NCBI RefSeq assembly: GCF_003573695.1
Contig: NC_039367.1
Location: 27,986,442-28,050,441, forward strand
Direction: 5' to 3'
DNA: 64,000 bases
Source: Papaver somniferum
Lineage: Eukaryota; Streptophyta; Magnoliopsida; Ranunculales; Papaveraceae
The notes under the pieces were generated by a model, which saw nothing but the letters and a program-made list of their open reading frames with translations, ran no database searches and was not told the origin of the DNA. Position 1 is the stretch's first letter. Each line of letters begins with the position of its first letter. The translations under genes were made by a program, and so were the position numbers. Shown piece by piece: positions 33,908-45,267 of the stretch.

Positions 33908-34750
33908 ATGGGTACAACAAGGGAACAAATGGAAATTGAACACTGGAGGTTGGCTTGTTTGGTTCTGAAACACCACAATAATGATCTGATGATGGAGTCT
34001 AGTAAAGTTAAGAGAAGGTTTCAGGAAGAGGGTTTTAAGGAAGGAGTAGAGATTTCACAGAAACATGATGATCCCAATGTAACAGTCTACAAGAGGAAAA
34101 AATGTGCAGACACCATGGAAATGGAAAATCACCATTGGAGGTTAGCTTGTTTGGTTCTGAAACACCAAAACAATGAGCTGACGATGGAGTGTAGTCAACT
34201 TAAGAAAAAGTATGAGGAGGGTTTCAAGGAAGGAATAGAAATTTCAAGAAAACATGATGATCCCAGTGTCATAATCTACAAGAGGAAAAAATGTTGTACA
34301 GACGTTTTGGAGGATGATCAAAGGGGCAAATGTCAAAAATGTACTGAACTCAACCGGGAAATCGATGATTTGAAGTTGATGAAGAAAAGAGATGCTGTTG
34401 AGATTGAAGATCTGAGGATAAATTGCATGGAAATGGACATTGAAGTAACCGCCTTGTCGAATCATGAAATCGACTTGGAAAAAGAACTAGAAGCTTATAT
34501 AATCAAGTGTCAAGGATTGTCTGCAGAGATACAACGGAAGGGAACGGAATTGGAGAACCTAGAGGTAGTAAACGGCCGTCTTGATCGTCAGTGTGAAATG
34601 TACAGGGCCAAATGCATTGCAATGGAAGATAAAATCAAAGGGTTGATAGAAGAAGGAATTGTCATGTCTGGAATTGTTATGTCTGAAAGGGAGACTAGTG
34701 CAAGGGAAAGAATTCGTCACTTGGAGGTTTGCAGAGTTGGAAGCTTATAG
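33908..34750 (+). CDS. Coiled-coil protein gene, copy B, with an internal duplication
   Basis: A 280-codon open frame from MGTTREQMEIEHWRLACLVL. Residues about 7-66 and 71-130 are a tandem duplication: each contains HWRLACLVLKH, GFKEG(V/I)EIS, KHDDP and YKRKKC. The rest is coiled coil that aligns with copy A (LNREIDDLKLMKKRDAVEIE, then LEAYIIKCQGLSAE and KIKGLIEEG). The frame ends prematurely at HLEVCRVGSL, where the next repeat module begins in another frame. A promoter-region match (CACAAATATAGCAGT at 31908 and 33713) shows the copies arose by tandem duplication. Confidence 0.55.
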   Translation: MGTTREQMEIEHWRLACLVLKHHNNDLMMESSKVKRRFQEEGFKEGVEISQKHDDPNVTVYKRKKCADTMEMENHHWRLACLVLKHQNNELTMECSQLKKKYEEGFKEGIEISRKHDDPSVIIYKRKKCCTDVLEDDQRGKCQKCTELNREIDDLKLMKKRDAVEIEDLRINCMEMDIEVTALSNHEIDLEKELEAYIIKCQGLSAEIQRKGTELENLEVVNGRLDRQCEMYRAKCIAMEDKIKGLIEEGIVMSGIVMSERETSARERIRHLEVCRVGSL

Positions 34751-35320
34751 AATCAAATGCCAAGGTTTGTCTGCAGAGCTGGAACGGAAGGGGCTGGAAT
34801 TGGAGAACCTAAGGGTAGTAAATGGTGGTCTTGATCGTGAGCGCGAAGACTGCATGACTAAATGCATTGAAATGGAAGACAAAATCAAGGGGTTAACAGA
34901 AGAAGGAATTGTTATGTATTAAAGGGAGAAGAGTGCAGGTCTCAGGAGGTATCATTCATACCCTTGTTATCTAGTGTTTTATTTGTTTGCCTTCTGTTAG
35001 TGTGGCTCTCCGCTATGTCCAATTGTCCATTGTTTCTCTGTGTTCATGTAGATGCATATCATAGTTACATGTTTACATTGATGGTCATACCCTGCTGTTA
35101 ATGTGGTAGCAGACAAACCTTGGCATTTAGTCATGCAGTCTTCTGTTAGGGTTCCAATTCTCTTGCCAATGCAATTTCATGATTCAACAAGAGGGTTTGT
35201 CACTTTGAGGAGGTAACTAAGAAGATGGAAACAAACGAAAGAGAGAGGTAGCCGAGTTGCAAGCAATAAAATCAAGTGTCATGGTTTGTCTGCAGAGCTC
35301 GAACGGTTTGTCTTCATTTC
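34735..35320 (+). pseudogene. Coiled-coil family, third partial copy
   Basis: From 34735 the module LEAYRIKCQGLSAELERKG, then LENLRVVNGGLDRERED and KIKGLTEEGIVMY, repeats the end of copy B about 250 bp later and stops. Further weak fragments appear at 35205-35250 (CACTTTGAGGAGGTAACTAA) and 35270-35305 (GGTTTGTCTGCAGAGCTCGA). These are leftovers of further duplication rather than one gene. Confidence 0.5.
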
Positions 35321-36380
35321 CGTGTATATGATAGCAGTTAGAGTTAACTGTGGTTTCTATATTTCATGAATTGCACAAGGTTGCTGAATAGGTCACATCT
35401 GATTGATATTTGCACTATGCTAAGATCAATTTCATTACACCAATTAATAGCAAAAGAAGGAAAAAAATCTATTATTACAAATTGAACGTGGATGGGTTTA
35501 AGTAACATTGTTTAAGCATGCTTCTTGAGTAGTTTGAAAACAAATAAATTCGACTTTTAAAGTGAGAAAGTCTCTATTAGTAAACAGTGAATAAGAATTT
35601 CTTTCTTTCTGTATAGCTCTTAATTTTCAAGCAAATATGAAGATCTATGGTTTTGAATAGGAGTTTGACTTGTTTAGGAAAAGATCTAAACATGGTTAAT
35701 TTTTATAAGAGTTACTGTTTTTATGTCTGGCAGAATAGAGTTCTGTAATGACTAATGTTCTATAGTCTTCAATAAATGACATTTAGTTTTCAGGGGTTTG
35801 GAAAGGCTACCCTATGGAGAGCAAACCTGATGTACACTTCACTTTGCACTTGGGATGAATTTGGTACAGACCGATGTAGGTAGCCATAAATCCCCTTTGA
35901 CATAGGAATTGTGAACTTAAGGTATTGAGGTTTACTGTACAGTTGTAACCACTTTCAATCATTTTCTAGTCTGGTCCTCAAGGCTGGTAAGACTGGTGGG
36001 CAAGAGCGTAGCTAGTGCATCAGTAACACTACTCTTAGGTCTTGTTTTGCATGTACAAGTTTTTCTTAGCATACTTTTAACCAAATATAATGAGTTGCAC
36101 CATAAGTACATTGATTTCCTCCCTGTTTATCATCAAAATGCAGAGTGAAGTTTAATTTGTTGTTCAGGCCAAAATAATTAATCTTTGTCCACTGGTAGTA
36201 TCTTTATGGTGCAAAAAAAAGCACCATGCATCCATGGATACCAGATTCCAGTGGTAATCATAGTCATCTACTAGTACTTCAAAAAGACACAAGTGATGCT
36301 GAAAAGAAATCCAGTGCTCTTAATGCTGCTGTGCCATGCAATGAGCATTCCAGCAGAGAGACAAATCTTAGGTAGAAAGG
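35321..36380. other. Intergenic or decayed intron of the coiled-coil family
   Basis: No coding segment is supported. Around 35505-35560 it carries AAGCATGCTTCTTGAGTAGT, which also occurs near 27665 and 38996, so it is part of the duplicated family's intron or spacer. Confidence 0.45.
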
Positions 36381-38850
36381 ACCATTAAGCTTAGGAAAAT
36401 TTCTTGTTTGGTCCTAAGCCCATAAGGTTATTTATAGTAGGGTCCAACCGGATTAATTAGTTATCTACAAGTCCATATTTAACCAAAACATGGAAATGAC
36501 CAGAAACTCCTTGTTGCCAAACGTGTGTGCCTGCACACCTTTAATATCTAATATAATTCGATATTCTTCTCTCTCCCATAAAGAAACTTAATTTATCTAC
36601 ATATATAATAAAAAAAAAACATAGTAGAAGACCTAGACGTTCTGATTTGTGAAGTTTGAGAAGAAGTCTACATATGTGTTTGCTGAAAAAGTAGCATAAA
36701 ATGGTATGAATTAGTAGTACATATATGATGTACTGAAAAAACCCTGTTTTATTTTAACCAATATGATACATCTATAGTTTTTTTTTATCTTTTACTGTTC
36801 AAATCAGCAGCGCAACAATGTTAGAGGAGATAGATTCCCTATTACATAATTCAAAAACTAATGAAAGTTCTTGAATAAGAAATCAACATCATGAGCTAAT
36901 CCTTATTTGAAGAGGACCAAGCAGCAACATCTTCTCCAGGAACTAATGCAACATCTTCTCCAGGAACTAAGCATATGCTAGTGGATAAAAACCTGCAAAA
37001 TATAAGAGTACATATATGATATACTCTCAGAAACTAAAAAGCTACACAAATTGAAACCGAAAAAAAGGCTCAGAATTTTCAGTACATAACTTCCATACTC
37101 ATTAAAAAACCATTCTTATGCTTACATATATGAATCTGTGTGTTAGACACTATGAATTTGCAGTACATAAATGATATACTGAAAATAAAACTAGTTAATT
37201 TGCAGTTAATAAATGGTATACTCAAAAAAGTTCCTAGTGTTTGGACTAGATATAGTCATCTTGAACCTGTAAATGCGACCAAAACGTAATATTGACACAA
37301 CCACGATGAACAACGGATAAAAATGAGTAGTACATGCAATATGCACTGATGCAGCTAATTACAATTCTAGATAATCTAATGTATTAACAAGCAATTACGA
37401 ACCGTACATATATACACGAAACATTGAACACATCAAAGTAATACTGCTCTCGTACATACAAAACATTGAACACATCAAAATAATACTGCTCATTTTACAT
37501 GAAACTAACCTGAAAAAATTATCAATCGAATTACAATCCACTACGACGAACAACAACGAACCTGTAAAAACAAAACAAAAAATCATGTTACCTTTAGGTA
37601 ATCCATATATGAATTGTTGATTCATTATCTAAATCAACTCCAAGATAAGAAAAGACCGATGAATCTACGAACATAACAGAATTAAAGCAGTTCTTTTTAG
37701 TATTCCATATATGTACCTCTGATTTATAACTAAAAATCATAGAACAGAGTTCAGTATTCCACATACGTACTCATGGATGGAACCCAAAACTCTGAATAAA
37801 ACAGAATCAAAAAAAGTTTCTGTCAGTACGCCATATACGTACTGCATAATCATGAACTAAAAATCAACTTCATGTAAAGAAGAATTGATGAAACGATGAA
37901 TATAACCGAATCAAAGCACATATTTCAGTATTACACTTACATACTCATGGATCGAACCCAAAAACAGTGGCAAAAATCTGATTAAAACATAATCAAAAGA
38001 ATTTTATATCAGTACGCCGTATACGTACTGTCAATTCATACACAAAACCAAACTGTAACAAAGCTAAAAACATAAAAGCGTCATGAAAATCGATTTGATC
38101 TTCATAATACAATCGAAAAACAAATCAAAACAAGAAAACAAACAAAATAATCAAAGAAGATGATTAGAAAACATACCTGGAACAAAATATCATATATTTA
38201 TTGCTGGATCAAACAATCTCAAACAACAACAAATTTATTATTTACGTCTAGATCTGAACTATTTTCATCAAAAACCATCAGTACATCATATATGTACTGA
38301 TGGTTAATACACAAAAACAAACTAAAAACCCAACAAAATTAAAGTAAAATATCATATCTACTAACGAAATGTATATAAAACATGATTATCTATCTAGATC
38401 TGAACTAAATATGAGATCTCCAACAACAGACAAAGATGAATTGAAAAATCAACATAGGAATCAAATATAAACCAAATACCTTGACTAATTTTTAGCTGAT
38501 TTTCTTGATCTGTAGGAAGCAACAACTTCATATACAGTATCTCAATGATTTCGCCATTAGACTGAAAATCAAATCCAAATAGTTTCAAAAAAATATGAGA
38601 CAACATTAAAATAAATAATCTCGCGTTCGACGATTAAAACCCAAGAATTTTTTCCTTCTTCTAGCTGCTCTCTGATTTGGATCTGAGAGATTGAAATGAA
38701 AAGATAAAAAATGAAATGAAATTTAGTTACCCTGTTTTTATATACATGAGGGTGTTTTGGGAATTTAAAAATATGTCTCATGTATCTCGCACATGTATAG
38801 GACCTGGGAATAAAATTTTAGGTCCAATTTTCTTTTTTCTTTAAAACTTT
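36381..38850. mobile_element. Probable non-autonomous transposon carrying a palindrome array
   Basis: The block is AT-rich, has no gene, and differs from its flanks. It separates the third coiled-coil copy from its likely C-terminal exons. GGTCCTAAGCCC near 36411 and inverted GGACCT-type sequence near 38793-38850 may be its ends, but I could not define clean terminal repeats. The small minus-strand frames (38606-38394 and 38781-38569) show no recognisable domain. Confidence 0.35.
36715..38299. repeat. Twelve dispersed 21-nt palindromes with fixed geometry
   Basis: Copies start at 36715, 37006, 37080, 37161, 37203, 37328, 37698, 37752, 37824, 37926, 38010 and 38279. Each is exactly 21 nt: a left half CAGTA (or TAGTA, GAGTA, CAGTT), 11 central bases often with ATATA, and a right half TACTG (or TACTC, CACTG, TACCT) starting 16 bases after the left. 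The copies at 37824 and 38010 differ at one base. Part of the spread comes from a tandem duplication of about 180 bp (about 37690-37850 and 37865-38035). Confidence 0.75.
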
Positions 38851-39172
38851 GGACCTCATGTTACTGGGCTTTTGTGGGTGGACCTGTCACTAACTAGTAT
38901 CACTAAACTAGTACCTATAGGTAATTCCTACTTAAGCTTATGGCATATATATGAAACAGAAGATGCACAAGAAGTGAAAGAAACAATATGTGTAGTTGTT
39001 AATGTAGCATGCTTCTTGAGTAGTTTAAGCATTCGACTTAGGAAAAGCAATAAGAAGAAGAATGTTGTCGAGTTACATTTTCCATTTCAGTTTCTAGTTC
39101 TAATTTTAGATTTATATGTTTTTGTATAACACCACATACCATCAGAATTTACATTGTTGATTTTCTTGCAGA

Positions 39173-39337
39173 CTCTCCTCATGCCAACAATCAAAGGATG
39201 GCAGATAATGCATTGGGATACCAAGTAGGTTTTGAGACAGAAGGGGCACTAACTAGGTTCCGCAAGTGCAGTGGGAAGCCGTCTAGTGAAAATCTAGCTT
39301 TGCAGCTCAAGCAAGAAGGCGCAAGGCCACCTACGTG
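39173..39337 (+). pseudogene. Copy 2 of the C-terminal exon
   Basis: An acceptor TTTTCTTGCAG precedes an exon reading DSPHANNQRMADNALGYQVG, then FETEGALTRFRKCSGKPSSE, NLALQLKQEGARPPT and a stop. Two other copies are at 27.9 and 39.7 kb. I do not know the domain; FRKCSG(T/K)PSSENLALQ is its most conserved part. It probably belonged to the coiled-coil gene family upstream. Confidence 0.5.
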
Positions 39338-39569
39338 AGGGAAAAAATTAGGAAGCTTACTCTGAAACATATTTATAGTTTTGGGAAATATTGCTGGGAT
39401 AATTCTTGTACTAGTCTCCCCTTTTGGTATGCGTTATCATTGTCGGTTTCTGTGCATAACCGTACAGATGGGGTTTGAACCTGCACGAACGGTTTCTGTA
39501 TACATATATTTAGATAGAATTTTCTGATATTTTGAACATAGATTTGGCATGGCGATGTGTTTGATTCAG

Positions 39570-39820
39570 GCATGGGAGCTGGGAACCCTGGCAAGTATTA
39601 TATCAAACTGTCTGAGAAACTGATGAGCATGACACCTGAATGGAGAGTTGTGGAACATGAAGACTATTGCCAACGGGTAATCCTATTTTTATCAGACTCT
39701 CCTCATGCCAACAATCAAAGGGAGCTGACAGAAAATGCATCGGGACACCAAGTAGAAGGGACACTAACTAGGTTCCGCAAATGCAGTGGGACGCCGTCTA
39801 GTGAAAATCTAGTTTTGTAG
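39570..39820 (+). pseudogene. Copy 3 of the C-terminal exon, with an upstream exon
   Basis: An acceptor-like GTTTGATTCAG precedes GMGAGNPGKYYIKLSEKLMS and MTPEWRVVEHEDYCQR. After CAACGG a stretch of only 19 bases (GTAATCC...TTATCAG) leads into DSPHANNQRELTENASGHQV and FRKCSGTPSSENLVL then stop. The 19-base piece has intron-like ends but is far too short to splice, so an intron has probably been almost wholly deleted while the frame stayed open. Confidence 0.45.
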
Positions 39821-39961
39821 TATATTATTATTTATAGGACCTATTGATATTTCCTACTTTCTTTATCTGCATTTTAAGAAGTTCTGGGTTGTGGAGATTT
39901 TAAAGATCGGGTATTCTGGTTAGGGTTTCTCTCCTAAATAGAAGTTCTGTGTTGCGGGGGG

Positions 39962-40087
39962 ATTTCTCCTAAATACCTTCGCTACTTTGTTTTTAGTTCG
40001 TTTTATGGTGATTCAATACGAAGAATTTCTCCTAAATACCTTCGCTACTTTGTTTTTAGTTCGTTTTATGGTGATTCAATACGAAGA
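39962..40087. repeat. 63-bp perfect tandem duplication
   Basis: A unit beginning ATTTCTCCTAAATACCTTCG and ending CAATACGAAGA occurs twice in a row with a period of 63 bp and, by eye, no differences. It is therefore very recent. Confidence 0.9.
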
Positions 40088-40326
40088 TTAAGATTAGTAG
40101 TAATTCTTTTGGTATGAATTTTAGTTGCTCGAATCGAAGATTCCTTTTAATATCCACTTAGATCTGTTATTTGGATTTTCTATGTTAACTCTCTAAGGAT
40201 TAACATGATCTCTTATGTTCAATCATTTAGTTCATTTCGGAGGGAGCCGGATTCTTGGGAATCAGGCCACATATTAGAAGCCTACAGAATCGAATACAGA
40301 GTACGGCTGCTACTTCAAACTTTTGA

Positions 40327-43300
40327 CACGCTATCTTTCATGTAAATTCACGGTAAAAATTTAGTAACACTTTTCTGCCGTTACTAAATTTTTTGTAACA
40401 AAAAAAAATAGGCCATTCTTCATTAACCTGGTCAAAATTAATTCCCACCCCATTTATTTTACCCTGCAGGTATCCTGTCCCCTGGAATTTTTGTCATTCA
40501 ATTCAATTCAATCCAATTCAAACATTCATTTTTCATTCAAAAGAAGTCATTCAAATATTTATTCAAACTTTCATTCTTTCCACATTCAAACATTCATTCA
40601 TTCTACATTCGAAAAAAGCAAACATTGTTCGAATCATTATATATGTTAATCGATTTGTTCAATGATACTTGGGTTCATGGTGAGTTCAACTATCAGATGA
40701 TTCATAACTGCTAGGTACAAGCAGATAACTCTTTGTACCTTGTTGGTTCCATGCAGCGGAAGTAATCACCCTAGGATGATGTGCACCTAGTGAAGCCAGG
40801 TTACAGTTAGCTCTACGGCCAGTAATCACGGGTGTAGCTCATTCACAAGCATTCTTAGATGACTCTGGTTCTTTGAACGTCACCTGCATATATAAAACTA
40901 CCAATGACACAAAATTAGCCATGATTTTAATGGATCATTTTATATATATGCAAAATAGAATAATGCACATGATTGATAAAAAGATGAGCCGCAGTTTCAG
41001 TTTTATGCTTTTAAAAAGAATACAACAGGAGTCAGAGTGAGTAGTAAAACTACTAAGTTTAGCTCGCAAACAAAGAGCATCAGCTGCCATTCATACTTGA
41101 GCACGATGTCAAGAAGATCACAAAAGAGACTTACCAGAGGAAGGTCACCAACAATATAATCCAGTAGCAATTTGATCATTAAGCGTTGTACCTCGCAATA
41201 AAGTGTACAACTGAAGGTTAAAACCTTAATTATAGTCTAGTACAAAGGAAATTCAGAATACACATAAGGAAATTATCAATTTGTCCAATGCACATAAGGA
41301 AATTCAGTCGATGTTAGGGAATAATGGCACAAAGCTTTCGTACTTGAAATAAACTGCAATAATAATACTTCAAATTTCACATAATTGTGCTTACATGATT
41401 GCCATAAGAACATCCACACTTAAAATAGATGGACAACTCACTAAGGCACCAAAAGTGCAAGAGATACAAAAGAACATCCGAGCCAATGGCAAACCCCTGT
41501 GCATAACAATTCAACTAATTCAATAAACTGAGAAGAAGAAAGTAAGAGTTGGAGAAAAATAAGTCACACATGTTTGTACCTTTTCAATAGCAGCAGTGGT
41601 GTTTCCAGCAGCATCTAGGGCATCAGCCCTCTCCCGGATCCTATGGCTTTATGAAGGTGACCAACACTTCCTGAAATGCAAATTTCAGATTATTAAGTCA
41701 GTCATTTGAATGGGAAGCTCGCAAATAGTTTATAAGGTTTTAACCTTCTTGAGATTGCAATAGTTGGCTGCGAATGTCCTGTTTTCTAGGTTACGATATG
41801 CATAACCTGCAGGGACGAGTCTTAATAAAAGGAATTGGACATAAGGTTCTCATGTTGGGGAGGGTGTTGCTGCCTAATCAAGCTGCACTGTTATCATGGT
41901 AACAAATAAACACTAGTACACACTTATAACAATTCTTCTGGGCCAGTACAGAGAAAGTGTCTCTATACATATGAAACGGAAAATTACCTCTGCTTAACGA
42001 GAGATTGCAGCCTCAACTCCTTTAAGGGTTGAAAAATTTAACTAGTCATTCAGAAGTGCATTAGCTTGAATCAATTTTTCGGCTGCATCAAACAAAGTTG
42101 CACGTGCAGCATTTTCATCGACATACATCTTAAAATGCTCATTTTCCCTGCACAATAATCAGACATAACACTATTCAATTGCCAGCACAAGAAAAAAAGA
42201 GAGATATACATAAGGTTTTAAATTTATTGATATGCCTGAAGTTCTCAAACTCCAAGAGTCCAGTCATATGCGCACACACCTGCTCCTCAAACGTTTCAAA
42301 CACCTTCAAGCCCTTTACCAGTAAATTTATTGCCTTCTTAGTCTCCTTCCTAAGAGATTCAAAAAGCATTTGTAATCAGTACCCATAGCAACATACGCAA
42401 TCAGTATATATGTGGGAAGTGGAAGTGCGTTTGTAAAACAACATTTTTTTTTGTTCAACAATATATATAGACTACCAAAAAACAGTTGAACAATTACAAA
42501 CAAAAATTTCATAAATATATTAGAATTTGTGAAAGATTCAAGAAGAAAATTAATACCTGCAAAACAATGCATCAAACAGAAGTTGAGGATAAAGTGGTGC
42601 AATCAAGAATTTCTCAACAACCAAGAACAGTTTCCATGACGACATAGTGTAGAATGGAAGTTGAGGATAAAAATTGCATTGGGAAAGTTAATGCTGTCGG
42701 TTATCTAACTAGAGAGAATTGAGGATCTTAACCCAATAAGGATCATATTTGTTTAAACATTCTTTACTGTAATTCATAGGAAAGTTCGAGTTCATCGAAA
42801 GTGATAACTGCTAATACGTAAATATACATAAAATCAAACAAATCAAAACTACAAATTTTCTTACCAAAGAACTAGTGATTGAAGAGAGACCGATACATGC
42901 CCTTAAATAAAAAGTTTTTCCGTTTCCTTCTTCTAGTTTTTCAATTCATTCCATTCTTCTTCTTCTTGGAAAGAAAAAACCTAACTAAACACTAAACTTG
43001 CAAGAGGATGGATTCTTAGCAACAATCACGGTATGTCGGCAAAGCGGAATTTACTCCACAAATTCAAAGCATAAAAACAAAATCAATTAACAAATTTAAC
43101 ATTAGCTTCAAGAACACAACTGACCTGACCAGTGTTTCAAGATAACTCTTATATACACCTCCAAAACCTCCTTCACCAAAAGCACATTCTTCTTTGAACT
43201 TATTTGCGGCAACAGCTAGCTCTCGCCTCTAGGTAAGTGAAAGTTGTATGAGAAGCAATATTTAGAGTTAAACCTTACATGAAGTAGTATAATTTTCCTT

Positions 43301-44665
43301 CTTAGCAACAAACACCTTGAGATTCTGGTTGTTCTGTCAACAAAATCATCCCCATCAACTGAACCAATAAGTATGAGTTGTATCATTTTTCTAGCAATAC
43401 ATGACTACAAACCACTAATCATCCAGGCTCTAACCATATTCATCTAACACAGAAGCTTCTTAAATATTAATAGCCATAATAGATAAACGCCCATATTTAA
43501 TCACAAAGTTAACATTAGCTTCTTAAAACAAAGGATGAAACATAAAACAAAGATTTAAGGAGTAAATTCAGAACATTATATAGACAAACTTACTTACATA
43601 TTTGCAGCATTGATTTTTCACTGGCTAAGTTCCCCATGTAAATCCTACGAAAAATAAGCAATTTTCAGTTAGACAATTTATCAAACAAATTTAAAGCAGT
43701 AACAACTAATAACCCAAAAACCAAACACCTGCACTGGCTAAATTCCCCTTGCAAATCCTGAGAGAAATTACCCAATAACACTTAGATTTACCTCAAAAAA
43801 CAGTTTAGAAAATAAAGATCATCACTTAAATTCCAAAACTTGGGAACCTGAAATCAGTGAGATATCAAAAATCAAATATAATAACCTAAACGAAATCTAA
43901 AAACACCTAAAAAAAACAAAATTTGAAACCCTAATTGAAAATTTTGGGGTGGAATTGATAAAAAAGAAAAAAGAAAAAAGAAAAATAGTTACCCTCAATC
44001 ACCCATATCTTTCAGCTATTGATGATGATGTTTGAAGAGGAATCTGTGTTCTGGATTTTAGGTTTTCTTCGTCGCTTCAAACAAACAACATTAATCAAAA
44101 CAAGATCAAAACCTAAGCAATCAGCTCTAAAATCGCTAAACAGAAGTATTGATTTTGAACAAAACTCAAAGGATATTACAAAAACCCATTAAGCAATCAG
44201 TTCTTCATCTTGTTGTTGATTTTAATGAATCTTCTCCGATAGAGAGGAAGAGAGATTGAGAGCGAGATACAGAGATACTGAAAGATTGAGAGTACTAGAC
44301 GGAGATGAAGGTTTCTGATAAACAAGCCTTCTTGTTCAGGTTTTCTTCATGGAGGCTGCTATGCTGGTGGATGAGAATGAAAATGAAAGAAAAAACACGA
44401 TAAGTATAAGTTAGGGTAAGTTTTCTCACACACGTTTGTAGCACGCGTAAAATTAGGTGTTTCCTGGCACATGCGATTTTAACACGATCCTGTTCTAGCA
44501 GTTTCTAATAGCAACATGAGCTAGGCCGTTACAAAACTTGTCTTAATTCGTGACTGAGTCATAGCTATTACTAAATTTTCGTAACTGAAATTTTCAGTTA
44601 CGAATTAGTATCGGCCACATGTAGGTTACTAATTTTAGTTACTAATCACTGAATATGGTGTAGTG
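40327..44665. mobile_element. CACTA-like element with captured gene pieces
   Basis: The right end reads GAATATGGTGTAGTG, the inverse of a CACTACACCATATTC terminus typical of CACTA (En/Spm) elements. Both ends carry subterminal repeats of the type GCCGTTACTAAATTTT: 40378-40400 on the left and 44525-44640 on the right in both orientations. The left terminus (CACGCTATCTTTCA at 40327) is a poor match and tentative; flanking triplets differ (TGA and TTA). There is no transposase. The interior has exon-like pieces on the minus strand, for example RADALDAAGNTTAAIEK with a donor at 41579, and a kinase exon. Confidence 0.5.
43136..43228 (-). pseudogene. Protein kinase glycine-loop exon fragment
   Basis: The minus strand reads RRELAVAANKFKEECAFGEG, then GFGGVYKSYL, preceded by an acceptor-like TTACCTAG. 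This is the start of a plant receptor-like kinase domain (ELxxATNxFxxxxxxGEGGFGxVYKG). No VAIK lysine or later kinase subdomain follows, so it is a fragment, probably captured by the surrounding CACTA-like element. Confidence 0.7.
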
Positions 44666-45267
44666 TTACAATGGGATTCCATATGAAGTGTAGTATTGAG
44701 CATCAATATATCAGTTTCCATGTTTTTGAAGCTACAGTAATCACATAATGGGATTCACTGGACTTCAGAACATTTTATGGAGATTTAATTTGTCAAATAG
44801 AAAACGAATTCTTTTTGATGATCCTTACTAGAAGAGAAATATACCTGAAGCTATTGAAAATGTTAATGCTAAACCCTATCGACTTATTCTTTGTCCTGTC
44901 TAAAAAATGATCACTACTATGAGAGCAGAATCAAGCAAGGTGCAATTGCTGTAACCTCTTCATGAAAATGTTTCCAAAATATAGGTTACTTCGCAGCAGA
45001 GTATAAATGGAATTTTAGCTGCCAGTTAACCCAAATACAATCTGTGTACACACATAGAACTTCTATTTCAAATCAGACAAATAGACAAAACACAGCAATT
45101 TTTTAGACATGAACCAAACATCTGTTGTACTCAAAAAGATCATGTAATTATGGAGAAGATAAAGCTGCAACTAGGACAAAGAACTATGAGGCATTGATTT
45201 TCTAATATGACCTGCACCAACCCTGGCCATACCCACTACCCAGTTTCCTTCTCCAAATGTATTCAGC
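44666..45267. other. Spacer between the CACTA-like element and the Tat element
   Basis: No gene is supported. Somewhere near 45240-45268 the Tat retrotransposon sequence begins abruptly. No LTR of that element is seen on this side. Confidence 0.5.
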
